The notes beneath the pieces are model-generated. The model saw nothing but the letters and a program-made list of their open reading frames with translations. It had not been told where the DNA came from and ran no database searches. Below, piece by piece: positions 1 through 10,245 of a stretch of 64,000 nucleotides of DNA; the stretch's first letter is position 1; the number at the start of each line of letters is the position of its first letter. Location of the stretch: contig OU612071.1 in the NCBI GenBank assembly GCA_914767715.1, positions 2,108,001-2,172,000 of the forward strand, given 5' to 3'. Position numbers and translations under genes: made by a program. The DNA is from Membranipora membranacea. Taxonomy: Eukaryota > Bryozoa > Gymnolaemata > Cheilostomatida > Membraniporidae.

Positions 1-1780
1 GCCCTCACTGTGTCTGTGTGACCTCCCTCTGATTCCCTGTATAAAGCTGTCTCACCATCCGTATCCTCTATAGAGATGAGCTGCAGCTGCTGCTCTGGTG
101 TTAGAGTATCTAATAGAGCTTTCACTGTCTCTGTGTGACCTCGCTCTGATGCCCGGTGTAAAGCTGTCCAACCATTCGTATCCTTTATAGAGATGAGCTG
201 CAGCTGCTGTTCTGGTGGTAGAGTATCTAATAAAGCCCTCACTGTTTTTGTGTGACCTTCCTGTGATGCCCTGTATGAAGCTGTCAAACCATACTTATCC
301 TTTATAGAGATGAGCTTCAGTTTCTGTTCTTGTGGTAGAGTATCTAATAGAGCCCTCACTGTGTCTGTGTGACCTCCCCATGATGCCCTGTGTAAAGCTG
401 TCCGACCACGTTTAGTCTTATTAGAGATGAGCTGCAGCTGCTGATCTGGTGTTAGATTATCTAATAAAGCCTTCACTGTGTCTGTGTGACCTCGGAGTGA
501 TGCCCAGTGTAAGGCTGTCTCACCATCCTTATCCTCTATAGAGATGAGCTGCAGCTGCTGCTCTGGTGTTAGATTATCTAATAGAGCTTTCACTGTGTCT
601 GTGTGACCTCGGAGTGATGCCCAGTGTAAGGCTGTCCCACCATATTTAGGCTTATAAGAGATGAGCTGCAGCTGCTGATCTGGTGTTAGATTACCTAATA
701 AAGCCTTCACTGTGTCTGTGTGACCTCCCTCTGATGCCCTGTGTAAAGCTGTCCGACCACGTTTAGTCTTATTAGAGATGAGCTGCAGCTGCTGATCTGG
801 TGTTAGAGTATCTAATAAAGCCTTCACTGTGTCTGTGTGACCTCCCCATGATGCCCTGTATAAAGCTGTCATACCATCCATATTCTCTATAGAGATGAGC
901 TGCAGCTGCTGATCTGGTGTTAGATTATCTAATAGAGCCCTCACTGTGTCTGTGTGACCTCCCTCTGATTCCCTGTATAAAGCTGTCTCACCATCCGTAT
1001 CCTCTATAGAGATGAGCTGCAGCTGCTGCTCTGGTGTTAGATTACCTAATAAAGCCTTCACTGTGTCTGTGTGACCTCCCTCTGATGCCCTGTGTAAAGC
1101 TGTCCGACCACGTTTAGTCTTATTAGAGATGAGCTGCAGCTGCTGATCTGGTGTTAGAGTATCTAATAAAGCCTTCACTGTGTCTGTGTGACCTCCCCAT
1201 GATGCCCTGTATAAAGCTGTCATACCATCCATATTCTCTATAGAGATGAGCTGCAGCTGCTGCTCTGGTGTTAGATTACCTAATAAAGCCTTCACTGTGT
1301 CTGTGTGACCTCCCTCTGATGCCCTGTGTAAAGCTGTCCGACCACGTTTAGTCTTATTAGAGATGAGCTGCAGCTGCTGATCTGGTGTTAGATTACCTAA
1401 TAAAGCCTTCACTGTGTCTGTGTGACCTCCCTCTGATGCCCTGTGTAAAGCTGTCCGACCACGTTTAGTCTTATTAGAGATGAGCTGCAGCTGCTGATCT
1501 GGTGTTAGAGTATCTAATAAAGCCCTCACTGTGTCTGTGTGACCTCCCCATGATGCCCTGTGTAAAGCTGTCCGACCACATTTAGTCTTATTAGAGATGA
1601 GCTGCAGCTGCTGCTCTGGTGTTAGAGTATCTAATAGAGCCCTCACTGTGTCTGTGTGACCTCCCCATGATGCCCTGTGTAAAGCTGTCCGACCACATTT
1701 AGTCTTATTAGAGATGAGCTGCAGCTGCTGATCTGGTGTTAGAGTATCTAATACAGCTTTCACTGTGTCTGTGAGACCTT
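1..1780. repeat. 117-bp coding tandem array with 351-bp higher-order copies
   Basis: The same DNA as the ankyrin gene. The 117-bp units are in perfect register. Groups of three are repeated almost verbatim: roughly 700-1050 matches 1051-1401, including a variant spacer that differs from the other units (850-892 and 1200-1243). This points to recent homogenisation by unequal exchange or gene conversion. Confidence 0.85.
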
Positions 1781-1823
1781 CCTGTGATGCAAGTAATAAA
1801 GAGTCTGATAAGCCAAGATCCAT
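1..1823 (-). CDS. Ankyrin-repeat protein, N-terminal part, open at left edge
   Basis: The reading frame starts at ATG 1823-1821 (M-D-L-G-L-S-D-S) and stays open to base 1, so the C-terminus is outside the window. After about 12 residues the protein is a tandem array of 39-residue units. Each unit has the ankyrin core G-x-T-A-L-H/Y-x-A-S-x-x-G-H-T-D-T-V-x-A-L-L and then a linker D-T-L-T-P-E-Q-Q-L-Q-L-I-S. The 33-residue ankyrin module is thus lengthened by six. The marker gagatgag recurs at 73, 190, 307 and on to 1711, always 117 bp apart, giving about 15.5 units with no indel. Ankyrin arrays bind proteins; no partner or other domain is visible. No intron is seen. Upstream to 2220 is non-coding. 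The ankyrin call is secure; the function is unknown. Confidence 0.9.
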   Translation of the reverse strand, partial: MDLGLSDSLLLASQEGLTDTVKAVLDTLTPDQQLQLISNKTKCGRTALHRASWGGHTDTVRALLDTLTPEQQLQLISNKTKCGRTALHRASWGGHTDTVRALLDTLTPDQQLQLISNKTKRGRTALHRASEGGHTDTVKALLGNLTPDQQLQLISNKTKRGRTALHRASEGGHTDTVKALLGNLTPEQQLQLISIENMDGMTALYRASWGGHTDTVKALLDTLTPDQQLQLISNKTKRGRTALHRASEGGHTDTVKALLGNLTPEQQLQLISIEDTDGETALYRESEGGHTDTVRALLDNLTPDQQLQLISIENMDGMTALYRASWGGHTDTVKALLDTLTPDQQLQLISNKTKRGRTALHRASEGGHTDTVKALLGNLTPDQQLQLISYKPKYGGTALHWASLRGHTDTVKALLDNLTPEQQLQLISIEDKDGETALHWASLRGHTDTVKALLDNLTPDQQLQLISNKTKRGRTALHRASWGGHTDTVRALLDTLPQEQKLKLISIKDKYGLTASYRASQEGHTKTVRALLDTLPPEQQLQLISIKDTNGWTALHRASERGHTETVKALLDTLTPEQQLQLISIEDTDGETALYRESEGGHTDTVR

Positions 1824-2221
1824 TATTCTGCTCCGTCAAGTAGGTGGTTCTTATGTCTGATACCTAAATAACATAAATTTCAATGATTATAATGAGCAGC
1901 ATTCAAGAGTAAATATCAGTGCTGATTTCAAAGGTTCATCTACAGATGGTTGTTTTGAGTTGATCTGTGGAGTTCTCTTGTCATAATTCAGTGCCAGAAA
2001 GGAGGGAGAGAAGTTTTATATAAATCACAATCCAGTCATCCACACAAACCTTGATTTTGGATTGTGACTCAATACCAACTCCTGTTACTACACTATTCAG
2101 TCTTATTACGTTACATACAATTAGGTCCTTACTGTATATTGCGGTATTTCACAAATCTATGGATGGAATTTGTTTATGACTGAGAAGAATTTTCCAAGAT
2201 GAATGTGGCAAAGTTGCATTG
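1824..2221. other. Upstream flank of the ankyrin gene, nothing recognised
   Basis: AT-rich non-coding sequence with no long open frame or repeat match. The promoter and 5' UTR of the minus-strand ankyrin gene should lie here, but no element was identified. Confidence 0.4.
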
Positions 2222-2790
2222 TTGTTGAAACTAAGGGTTTTAGAATAACTGATACAACTAAACTCAATACAATCAATAGAACAGGCTCACCTCAAATCAC
2301 TGTTACAAATGTCTGACTTGCTCAAGCGAGATCTCATCAGTAGAGAGCTATCAGTGGATTGTCCTCTCTACTAGCCACCAGCCTTTTGGTTGACTCTACA
2401 AGTAATATAATTCTTATATGAGCAATCTAGCTGTCTTCATGAGTATACATATTGCACAGTAAACAGTCATAAGTAGAGCCGCACTCCCAATCTTGCCTTC
2501 TTCGTTTTTTCTTTGCTTTTTAGGTTTGGTCTACTTTTGTTGTTGTTTTTTGGTGTTTTTGTCTGGATCCATAATATGTAATAATAATAATAAATATGTA
2601 GTTGGTACAAAGGTATTATATGATTCCTCGGTATGAAATATGATAGTAGTCTGTTTGCCGTTACGTGACTGACAGGTTTCTGGCTACTTCACGTTATTTA
2701 TACCTTTGTATTCCAACAACATGTAAAAATGGGAGTTGCCTTCATTTATGTGTGGTGGGGCAACTCCAAAGTAATATATGATGCCTTTTA
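2222..2790 (-). repeat. Dispersed repeat, copy 1 (inverted partner at 22.6-23.2 kb)
   Basis: Most of this segment recurs in reverse complement at about 22597-23165, with small indels. It includes a fold-back core (about 2596-2725) whose ends read ATGTAGTTGG-TACAAAGGTAT and its complement, resembling a MITE of about 130 bp. A third fragment of one end lies at 51244-51345. No coding frame, so a non-autonomous element is likely. Exact termini are not defined. Confidence 0.7.
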
Positions 2791-3275
2791 GAATCAGGGA
2801 GGGTGGGAGAAGTGGAGCTTGCATCCAACAAAATTGAACAATCAGAGCTCAGTATTTGCTCTCAATCCATACTTGCCAACATGTATGCATAAAGCGTTTA
2901 TGTGCGCTTATTTGACACTGATTGAGTTTTAAACGCAAAAACGCTAGCTGAACGCATTTATGGTTTTTAAAACACCTGTTCATCTAATAAGGTAATCAAA
3001 AACGCATCATTAGTGTTTGCTTCAGTTTACTTGCACAATCTTGTCATTGTTGATTGATAGTCTAAACAATGAGTAACTCCTTGGTCTAAAACTCTGGTCT
3101 TGCCTTCAGAAAATCATTGTGTTGATTTTATATGGACTTTTTACCTGTTCAAGTCTTAAATGAGTCACCTTACAACTTTTATTTAATGAGAGTAACAAAG
3201 TTGCCCACCTCCTTGTTGTGGTGGGATAACTCAGATCTCCTGCCCCAGTGTTTCAAGGACAACCAGTGCTTCTAA

Positions 3276-3300
3276 TAGCCTGTCTTGTCAAGACAGGCTA
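3276..3300. repeat. 25-bp palindrome made of two MULE-like element ends
   Basis: TAGCCTGTCTTG, one central T, then CAAGACAGGCTA. Each arm equals the outer 12 bp of the terminal inverted repeat of the element at 21030-21415, so this looks like an almost completely deleted copy. Confidence 0.6.
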
Positions 3301-3959
3301 CGTTTCAAACAACTTCTCATTGATTATCAGTAGATTGCACCTTACGCATAGGGAAAAGGACAAATGTTGAGCGATTTGTATTCCTACGCTACCAAGGACT
3401 ACGTTCTGTGACAAAAGCACTTTTCGCACATAGCGAGAAACATTTTTTGGGGCAATTTCTGGTCATTTAAGGCGCCCTGGACATTTGTAAGCATTTTAAG
3501 CATTTTGCAAATTTTTGTAAGCATTTTGGAAAAATTAGATTGGCAAATCTGCTCAATCATGGTTACTGGACTGAAAATATTAAGATTTTTTTCAGTCTGA
3601 TATGACATTTTGTAAATGGTTATCTCACTCATATGAGCATTCTCTCAGTTATGATGTTATTGCCCCCCCCCCCCCCGCCTAAATACATGTCAATCAATCC
3701 ATATTTACATAATATCACCCGACATCAAGCACAAGAGCTGATTGCAACACTGGTAAACATTGAGATTAACATAAAAAAAAGTTTCAACTAGGTGTTTTTG
3801 ATCACCTGTGTATCTGCACTAATAATAGCATGTTCACTGGGTGTATTATGACCCGGCCCAACCCAACATACATGTTTCATGTTGGAACTCAGGCCTAGTG
3901 GTTAGTGATTCATGCCAAAACTAAAATATTTACCAAGATTTTACGGCAAAATACGACGA
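3301..3959. other. Non-coding, homopolymer C run
   Basis: No gene. A run of C at about 3662-3675 and an A run near 3773 are the only notable features. Confidence 0.4.
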
Positions 3960-4695
3960 AATACTGCACCTTTCTGTAAGGTGTTTAGCTTTACTTATGA
4001 CTTGATTGGCATTTAAATATTATTAATACATTTTTGAACATGTTAAGAAACCTCACTCATGTATATTTAATGAAGATATATATCTCTCTTCTGTAAATCT
4101 GATATAAACTTTTAGCTTTCTCAATGGATTCTTCATATAGAGTTACCTCCCTTGTGTAAACTATTGTGTGAGCTATTGTGTACATATGAAAGGACAACTT
4201 TTCAACAGTACCTATGATTGTTAACAAAAAAGGTTGAGTGCAATCTCCATATATCCCACCACCCTGTTAGAATTTGACTAATATTCAATATAGCATTGTG
4301 AAACCTGTTGAATATTGATTGAAGCTGTTCTGAGTACGACAAAAACCTATTTCAGTAATTGATTTTATTTATAGAAAGTTTAACTGCATTAGATCCGGGA
4401 AGGTGGGATATATGGAGATTGCACTCAACTTGTCACGTGAATCTTTTGTCTACAATCATAGGTACTGTTGAAAAGTTGTCTTCTCATGTTTACATAATGG
4501 TTTATGGCAAGGGAGGTAATTCTATAGGAAGTGGAAAAACAAAAATTTTACATAGATTTGCAGCAGAGAGAAATACATCTTTATTGAACATGGATGATAA
4601 TGGTTTATTAACATGTTTGAAAATATATTTATGATATTTAAATGCCTATTGAGTCATAATTAAAGCTATACATCTGAAAGAAAGGTGGCATTTCC
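3960..4695. mobile_element. Fold-back (long inverted repeat) element
   Basis: Two arms of about 300 bp in opposite orientation (about 3960-4275 and 4387-4695) around a spacer of about 110 bp. Matching blocks include the cacctttct end, the CATTTAAATAT block, the TTACCTCCCTTG block, GTACCTATGATTGT and CTCCATATATCCCACC. The arms differ by scattered substitutions and small indels. No transposase frame. A non-autonomous DNA transposon or an inverted duplication; the target duplication is not clear. Confidence 0.75.
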
Positions 4696-5094
4696 GCCCC
4701 ATAATCTTTGTAGATATTCAAGTTTTGGTATAGGTTAATACCATAAACATATAAATACTCTAGACTGGAAACTATTGGCTATTTGATACAGGCTCAGTGT
4801 CCTCTCAAATTCAGTGACGCGGCGTCACTGCGCTATTCACTTTTTCTCTTTAGTGCCACTGCGTTTCATACCCAAGAATTGTTGGACAATTCTGAACAAT
4901 TCTAGAATTGTTCGAAACTGACCCATATGTCATTACCCAGCCAGCAACCATTATTGTGTAATTAATCCTGGCTGCTAAATAAATTAAATTCATTGTTGCT
5001 ATTGTATAGTTATAGTAAAAGCCTTTACAGTTCTAGTCAATATTATATAATTGAATTGACATTGTATTCAATGAGTTTGTATTTAGATGACCAG

Positions 5095-5240
5095 GCAAAA
5101 TCTCCCGTAATGAATAGATATTGCTGTGCAAGGTAGCATCAAATTCTATAACGTGGGATGCCCAGGTTCAAATTCCCGCTGGGGCAGATCTTTTCTTTTC
5201 GTCATGATGGAAATTGAAAGCATTCCATTCGATTTGTCCA
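5095..5240 (+). mobile_element. tRNA-derived SINE fragment (family A)
   Basis: A tRNA-like B box GGTTCAAATTCC lies near 5164, followed by GGGGCAGAT, a T-rich stretch and CATGATGGAAATTG. The same tail follows the B box at 40.1 kb. The left (A-box) part is degraded. Confidence 0.6.
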
Positions 5241-6094
5241 CTCACAATTGTTGTAAGCACAGAAAACTCTTAGTAATGAGTATGACGACCAGACAAAATA
5301 CTTATGTTCTACTCTTCTGTGTTGTACCATACCCTACGTTATATTTTGTGCAATCTGTTAATATTGGCAGCAACTGCATAAATAGAATACCTCAGCTAAA
5401 CTATGCTAGCAGAATCATCAGAAAACTTTGCTACTAATAAATATGTACAACATCGCTCACCAGTTGAGTGAGGAATTACTTTGTATCAATTGCCCTACAT
5501 GCCTAACTGGAGAGAAGTGATATGTGAATGAGGCCATATTTTCCACAGAACCACTGACTACTGAAAATAATTGCTGACTGATGCTAAAAAAAACTCAAAC
5601 TTGGTGTTATAGAAAGTAGTATGAGTACTAATTATTGGCATAGTCTAAACTACGCTCCTTGTGATTATTGAGAGTGAATGGCCTACAGCTATTTCTATTT
5701 GTTAGCCAAAGATGCTCTGAGCATGGAGTTAGCTCAGAATGTTATGGTATGTTGGCTGAGGGAGGCAAAGGTAAATCAACTATTGTAAGCCTGGTATATA
5801 TTCATTACCCGTCTACAAAGGAGCTCTTGATGTTATACTATATCATTCTCAGCCATCTCAGTTATATGGTCTACAGGAAGCAATTTTGGCATTTTCTTTC
5901 TCACTCTTGGATGGTAGTTCCCTAGTAGGTGTTGGCACTAGTACAGATAGTATTAAAATGTTAGACTAAGACTAGTGGCAACACCGTTTAAAGTAATAAA
6001 CCTTTCAATCTAATGGAGAGAGTTGAGTTTGATAGACATAATACAGGCTTCTCAGATACACAATGATTATATTGGTTGTATTTTTGCTCTTTAA
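5241..6094. other. Non-coding, nothing recognised
   Basis: Only short open frames without family resemblance; AT-rich spacer. Confidence 0.4.
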
Positions 6095-6255
6095 ACCAGG
6101 CCTGCATGTCATTCACCATTGTTCCATGCCTCGAATGAGTGGTCCAATTTTGATTTCGAAAATGAAAAACAGCTGCCACGGCCGGGACTCGAACCCGGAT
6201 CGCCCGCGTCATTGCCCTTGTAGGCATTGTGTGCAAGCCGCCACGCTGCCTATTT
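6095..6255 (-). mobile_element. tRNA-derived SINE (family A)
   Basis: Read on the minus strand: GGCAGCGTGGCGGCTTGC, then ACAATGCCTACAAGGGC, then a perfect T-arm CCGGGTTCGAGTCCCGG, then GTGGCAG and a non-tRNA body continuing into GCATGGAACAATGG. The block GCTTGCACACAATGCCTACAA and the GCATGGAAC body recur at 40.1 kb, so this is a dispersed tRNA-derived repeat and not a single tRNA gene. Confidence 0.75.
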
Positions 6256-7445
6256 GGAATAATTTTTGATTCAACAAGCTATTTGTATTCGCGTCAAAAA
6301 ATGTCATTCAGCAGAAGCGGAAGTTGACCTATTAAAGGTCATTCCCATGTATCGATCAAATTTAAAACTGGTGTCAAATCAATCTATTGAAACATAGTGA
6401 ATAGGTCACAATGTCTTTACCTATTGATATCAACAGGAGGCTTTGGAGGCTATCACCACGAATCTCCTAATGCTCATTTTTCTATCAGTTAATGCCCATT
6501 GATATCTCATCTCTCATGTGTACACTGAAAGCGTTATCGTGTGAATGACCGGTTATATATTTTAAATGAGGTACTTCCTACGGGTCAAATTTTCTCCGAT
6601 TTGTTTTTACTGATTTTCTAGGGAATTTTTCATCAGGGCAGGAGTGACAAAGGTTGTAATTGGTTTGTTTTTTTTCAGTCCCATTCAGTGGACAAGACAA
6701 ATATAAAGCATCACATTTCAGTAGTAAGTATCTGTCGTGTAAGAGGAAAAACCCAACACAAGTCTAAATTCCCCTTGGAAAAATCCCAATCAGGGGGATT
6801 GTGAGCTGATATTTAGACTGAGTCCCCAGTACTTTCAACTTCTCCTGTTCAGTCCTATCATGTCATATTATCTTTGTAATTGAGCACAGGCCTCTCACTT
6901 GTTTCCTGGTAGTTATCTTAAATATTTTATGAATCACTTACTTGGCAATGCTCCCAAATGATAACGTTTAACCTTGTTTATTAATTTGATTTGGCGGCTT
7001 ATAGTCTATGGGAATTGAAGCACCTTCAATTCTGAAAGCTGTGGACGGAGACAATTTTTTTAACCCAAAGGTGCAACTGTAACGCTGCTGAGCATTGATC
7101 TGAATTTCGGAAAGGTCAATTTTCTGGCTGATGTTTAATTTTGTGTCAACAGCGTGTAAAGAAAACTTCTTTTGTGAAAAATTAACTCGTACCCTTCAAA
7201 ACGATAATGTCAATCTATCCGGTGCATTCTTAAGATCAATGTTGTGTGAGGTAACCTTGATACAAATCACACTCACCTCATTCAATATCACTTCTGTTAT
7301 TTCGGAAAATGTGGGTGTATATGACAAAATCGATACCCTCAAGATGTCAGACTAATATTAATTACTGTAATAAATGATCTTGTCTTGCGGTTAGTCTGCC
7401 AAACTGTCAATATTGATTGGAGAGGTATACACCCGAGGGTGCTGG
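6256..7445. other. Non-coding, nothing recognised
   Basis: No open frame with coding character and no repeat matched inside the window. Confidence 0.4.
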
Positions 7446-7565
7446 GGGCTTGAACAATCAACAATGAAAGCTCCCCCAGTGGGACTCGAAACCACAACTC
7501 TTGCGGCACTTATCGCCTGGCAGTGATTAGCAAGCGCTAATTGATTACGCCATCTCACCATCACC
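7446..7565 (-). mobile_element. tRNA-like SINE head
   Basis: On the minus strand: GATGGTGAGATGGCGTAATC with an A-box-like start, then GTGGTTTCGAGTCCCAC as B box and T-arm. The anticodon-arm region is irregular and the downstream part differs from the other SINEs here. It could be a decayed tRNA or a separate SINE family. Confidence 0.5.
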
Positions 7566-9826
7566 AAAATTAGAAAGTATCACAAGTTATGTGGCAGTGC
7601 TGGTATTCAGGCTCTGCTGCATTGATCAGTCCTTGTTTCCTAAGTTGTCTCCTCCAATCATAGAGTTACCTCTTGTGATATCCAATGCAGACAACCAGTG
7701 CAGTGCAATGTAATCACCCAGTTTATGTCCAAATCTTAAGCTCAATATTGTCCAGATTCATCTCTGTGTTTATTTTGCAGTGATCAAAGCCAGTGCGACA
7801 TAACTGAATTTCCCTCGGTTTTTCCTTATAGTTAAAGCCTCAGCAATTGGTCCGAACCAACTCTTTGTAATAGTAATGCAATAAACTGTTCCCATTATAA
7901 TTATGAACTCTGTAGAGAGGGTCAGGGATGAGGGCAGGAACTTCATGCTCCGCTCCTGCTCGCTTGTAAACAAGCAAACAGAGAGCCACGATGATTATCC
8001 AAGCAAGTGAATATAGAGATAGTAGATAATATACCGAAAAAGTTAACTATGAACTAATCTCAGTTCATTAAAAGTATTGGCTGAATTTAGTGATTATCTC
8101 CTCCTGACCAAACTTTGAACTTCACCCTAGGGAAGTGTATTTATCATAGGTGAATTAGACCCACATGTAATTATGCATTATACCAATATAAACCCAATGA
8201 GCAACAGTAATATTTAAAAAATTAACATTTCTCAAAGAAATCTACAAAAACCAGCCTTTACTAACAAGGTAATGTATCGCAAACCTACTTCCAATAGTCC
8301 GATTTCTTCCAAATTTGTTTTGGTCGTTTAGAATAGGGCTGTCAAAAAATGACAATTTTTGCATCATTGTAAATTGCATACAAGCAAAATGTAACATGCA
8401 TATCTATTTTTTAAAAGTATGCCTGATGTATGCTAACGATTGCACAATACGCCAGAGACCTTAGCCTTTGATATACTCTCTTTGTCTAAACAAAGCCCGT
8501 CTATAACAAGCGTTTAATTCAATCAATGTATGAGGCACAATAATCCTTTGTCCCAAATGCCACAAGTACAATTATAATCCACTACAGTTTGCCTAATACT
8601 GTTAATATCAGAGATTATAAATTGTTAACACTACATTTCACAAAATATTCTGATTATAAAATAAATTATTGATGGTGCTGATTCGAATGGAGTAATTTAG
8701 CAGAAATCTCATCATTCAACATCAAATGTGGAAATGAGTCTTGGGCAAAATTGATCTTGTTTGGTTTCCCATCTTATTTCAATGTTTAATATCTCAACAA
8801 GATTTTTTATTCATGTGAAGTTAAGTTGTAATTTCCATGTATATATAGGTTAGCTCACCTTTGTCAAACAACAGATTGTCGGGGAAAGTGCGTGAGTTTT
8901 ATACTATTCAATTGACTTGCTCCACAACCAGTAGAGCCTCCCTGAGCCAAGCATAGCAAGCCAGTCAAACCATGACGTGAATGGTTACTAATATTATTAT
9001 AATCTCATATGACACATGCCTCCACAATATACTGACTCTGTCGGTCCGAAAAGATCTTCCTTGTACTTTTGTGATGGCTTATTTAGTCAAACGACAATGC
9101 ATCTTTAAATTTAGAAATTGTGGCAAAAATAGATTATATTTTAGTTGCTTCGATTATTTATAAATGCAAAAAGCATGCTAGGAAGAATGAAATTGATTTA
9201 AGAGTTGGTGGTATACGCTAAGAGTGTCAGTCGCTATGCACACATGTATTGGAGGTCATGGGCTTGACAATAGGCAGGCATGGGTAACTCTTTGATTATA
9301 GATTTTTGCAAGAAACTGATCTATGAATACTGAATTGCAATCTATCTATTATGATAAAGGGGAGGTTACCAAAATATTTGCATGTCTTAGTACTGAGCAT
9401 AGGGATTCATAAGTTAAAATTTAGATAGGAGCTGGACAATGTTTAACACAGCATAATTTATTATTCAAGTAATTTCAATTGTAAGCAGAGGCTGTACACA
9501 CAGCATTCTTCTCATATAGGGTTATCATGTGCTGCTTTTCATAATGATGTGTAATTGTGTGGCTAATTAAAATTGTTTTAAAAACAGGCGCTTGAGCTAT
9601 TGTTTGGTGACAAGATTAAGTGGACATAATCTCATAATTGTGTTGGTTTGCGTTGTTGTCGCAATGTCTCTCTGTTTAGTCCTACAATCAAATGATTTGC
9701 TATGTAGTGCTCTCAGATTTACAGGTAGGCATACTAGTAGTGATTGCTGGCATTAGGCTAACAAAACAATGGCTAATAATTTAGGCTTGCGCAATATAAT
9801 TTTGAATATAATCATGGGCTAAGTCC
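7566..9826. other. Non-coding, nothing recognised
   Basis: AT-rich spacer of 2.2 kb without a supported gene. A weak tRNA-like stretch near 9208-9290 is too degraded to call. Confidence 0.4.
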
Positions 9827-9834
9827 CCTGTAAG

Positions 9835-10237
9835 TAGTGCTGTCACAATACATTCATATCGGGAATACCTAATCGATCACACCTCATTATCGCGATTTAA
9901 TAAGGTGACAGCTGAAGTCGATTGCACAGCCGTAAATTCATTGTCACGGTTACTATGGTTGATATATGGTTATTACGATTCCTCTTTTCATTCACACAAT
10001 ACCTTATCACACTTCAACTCACTCACTAACTAATCTCAAAGATTATAACTATATATCGATACCAAAAATCGAAAAGGAGATCGGTAAGGAAACCGATAAG
10101 GAGAAATGGAAAATCGAAATTGGGACAAGGGTTGGTTGAAAGCGAAGGTGTAAAATCGAAAAATTGAAATCGGGAAAATCGATGCCACAATCAGAATCGA
10201 GGCAGTCCTAGCCAAATACAAAATCGTGACAGCGCTA
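9835..10237. mobile_element. hAT-type non-autonomous transposon with 8-bp target duplication
   Basis: The 403-bp element begins TAGTGCTGTCAC and ends GTGACAGCGCTA, imperfect inverted termini. It is flanked by cctgtaag (9827-9834) and cctgtaac (10238-10245), matching at 7 of 8 bases; 8-bp duplications are typical of hAT transposons. The interior is rich in the subterminal motif ATCGAT / AATCGAAA in both orientations. No transposase frame. Confidence 0.8.
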
Positions 10238-10245
10238 CCTGTAAC

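Noticed and set aside
4800-4920. GTGACGCGGCGTCAC palindrome as a regulatory site
   Set aside because: A short palindrome without gene context; chance cannot be excluded.
6175-6250. Functional tRNA gene
   Set aside because: The T-arm is perfect, but the head and body recur at other sites with insertions, so it is a tRNA-derived SINE.
9200-9290. Degenerate tRNA-like sequence
   Set aside because: Only loose A-box and B-box resemblance; no repeat partner in the window.
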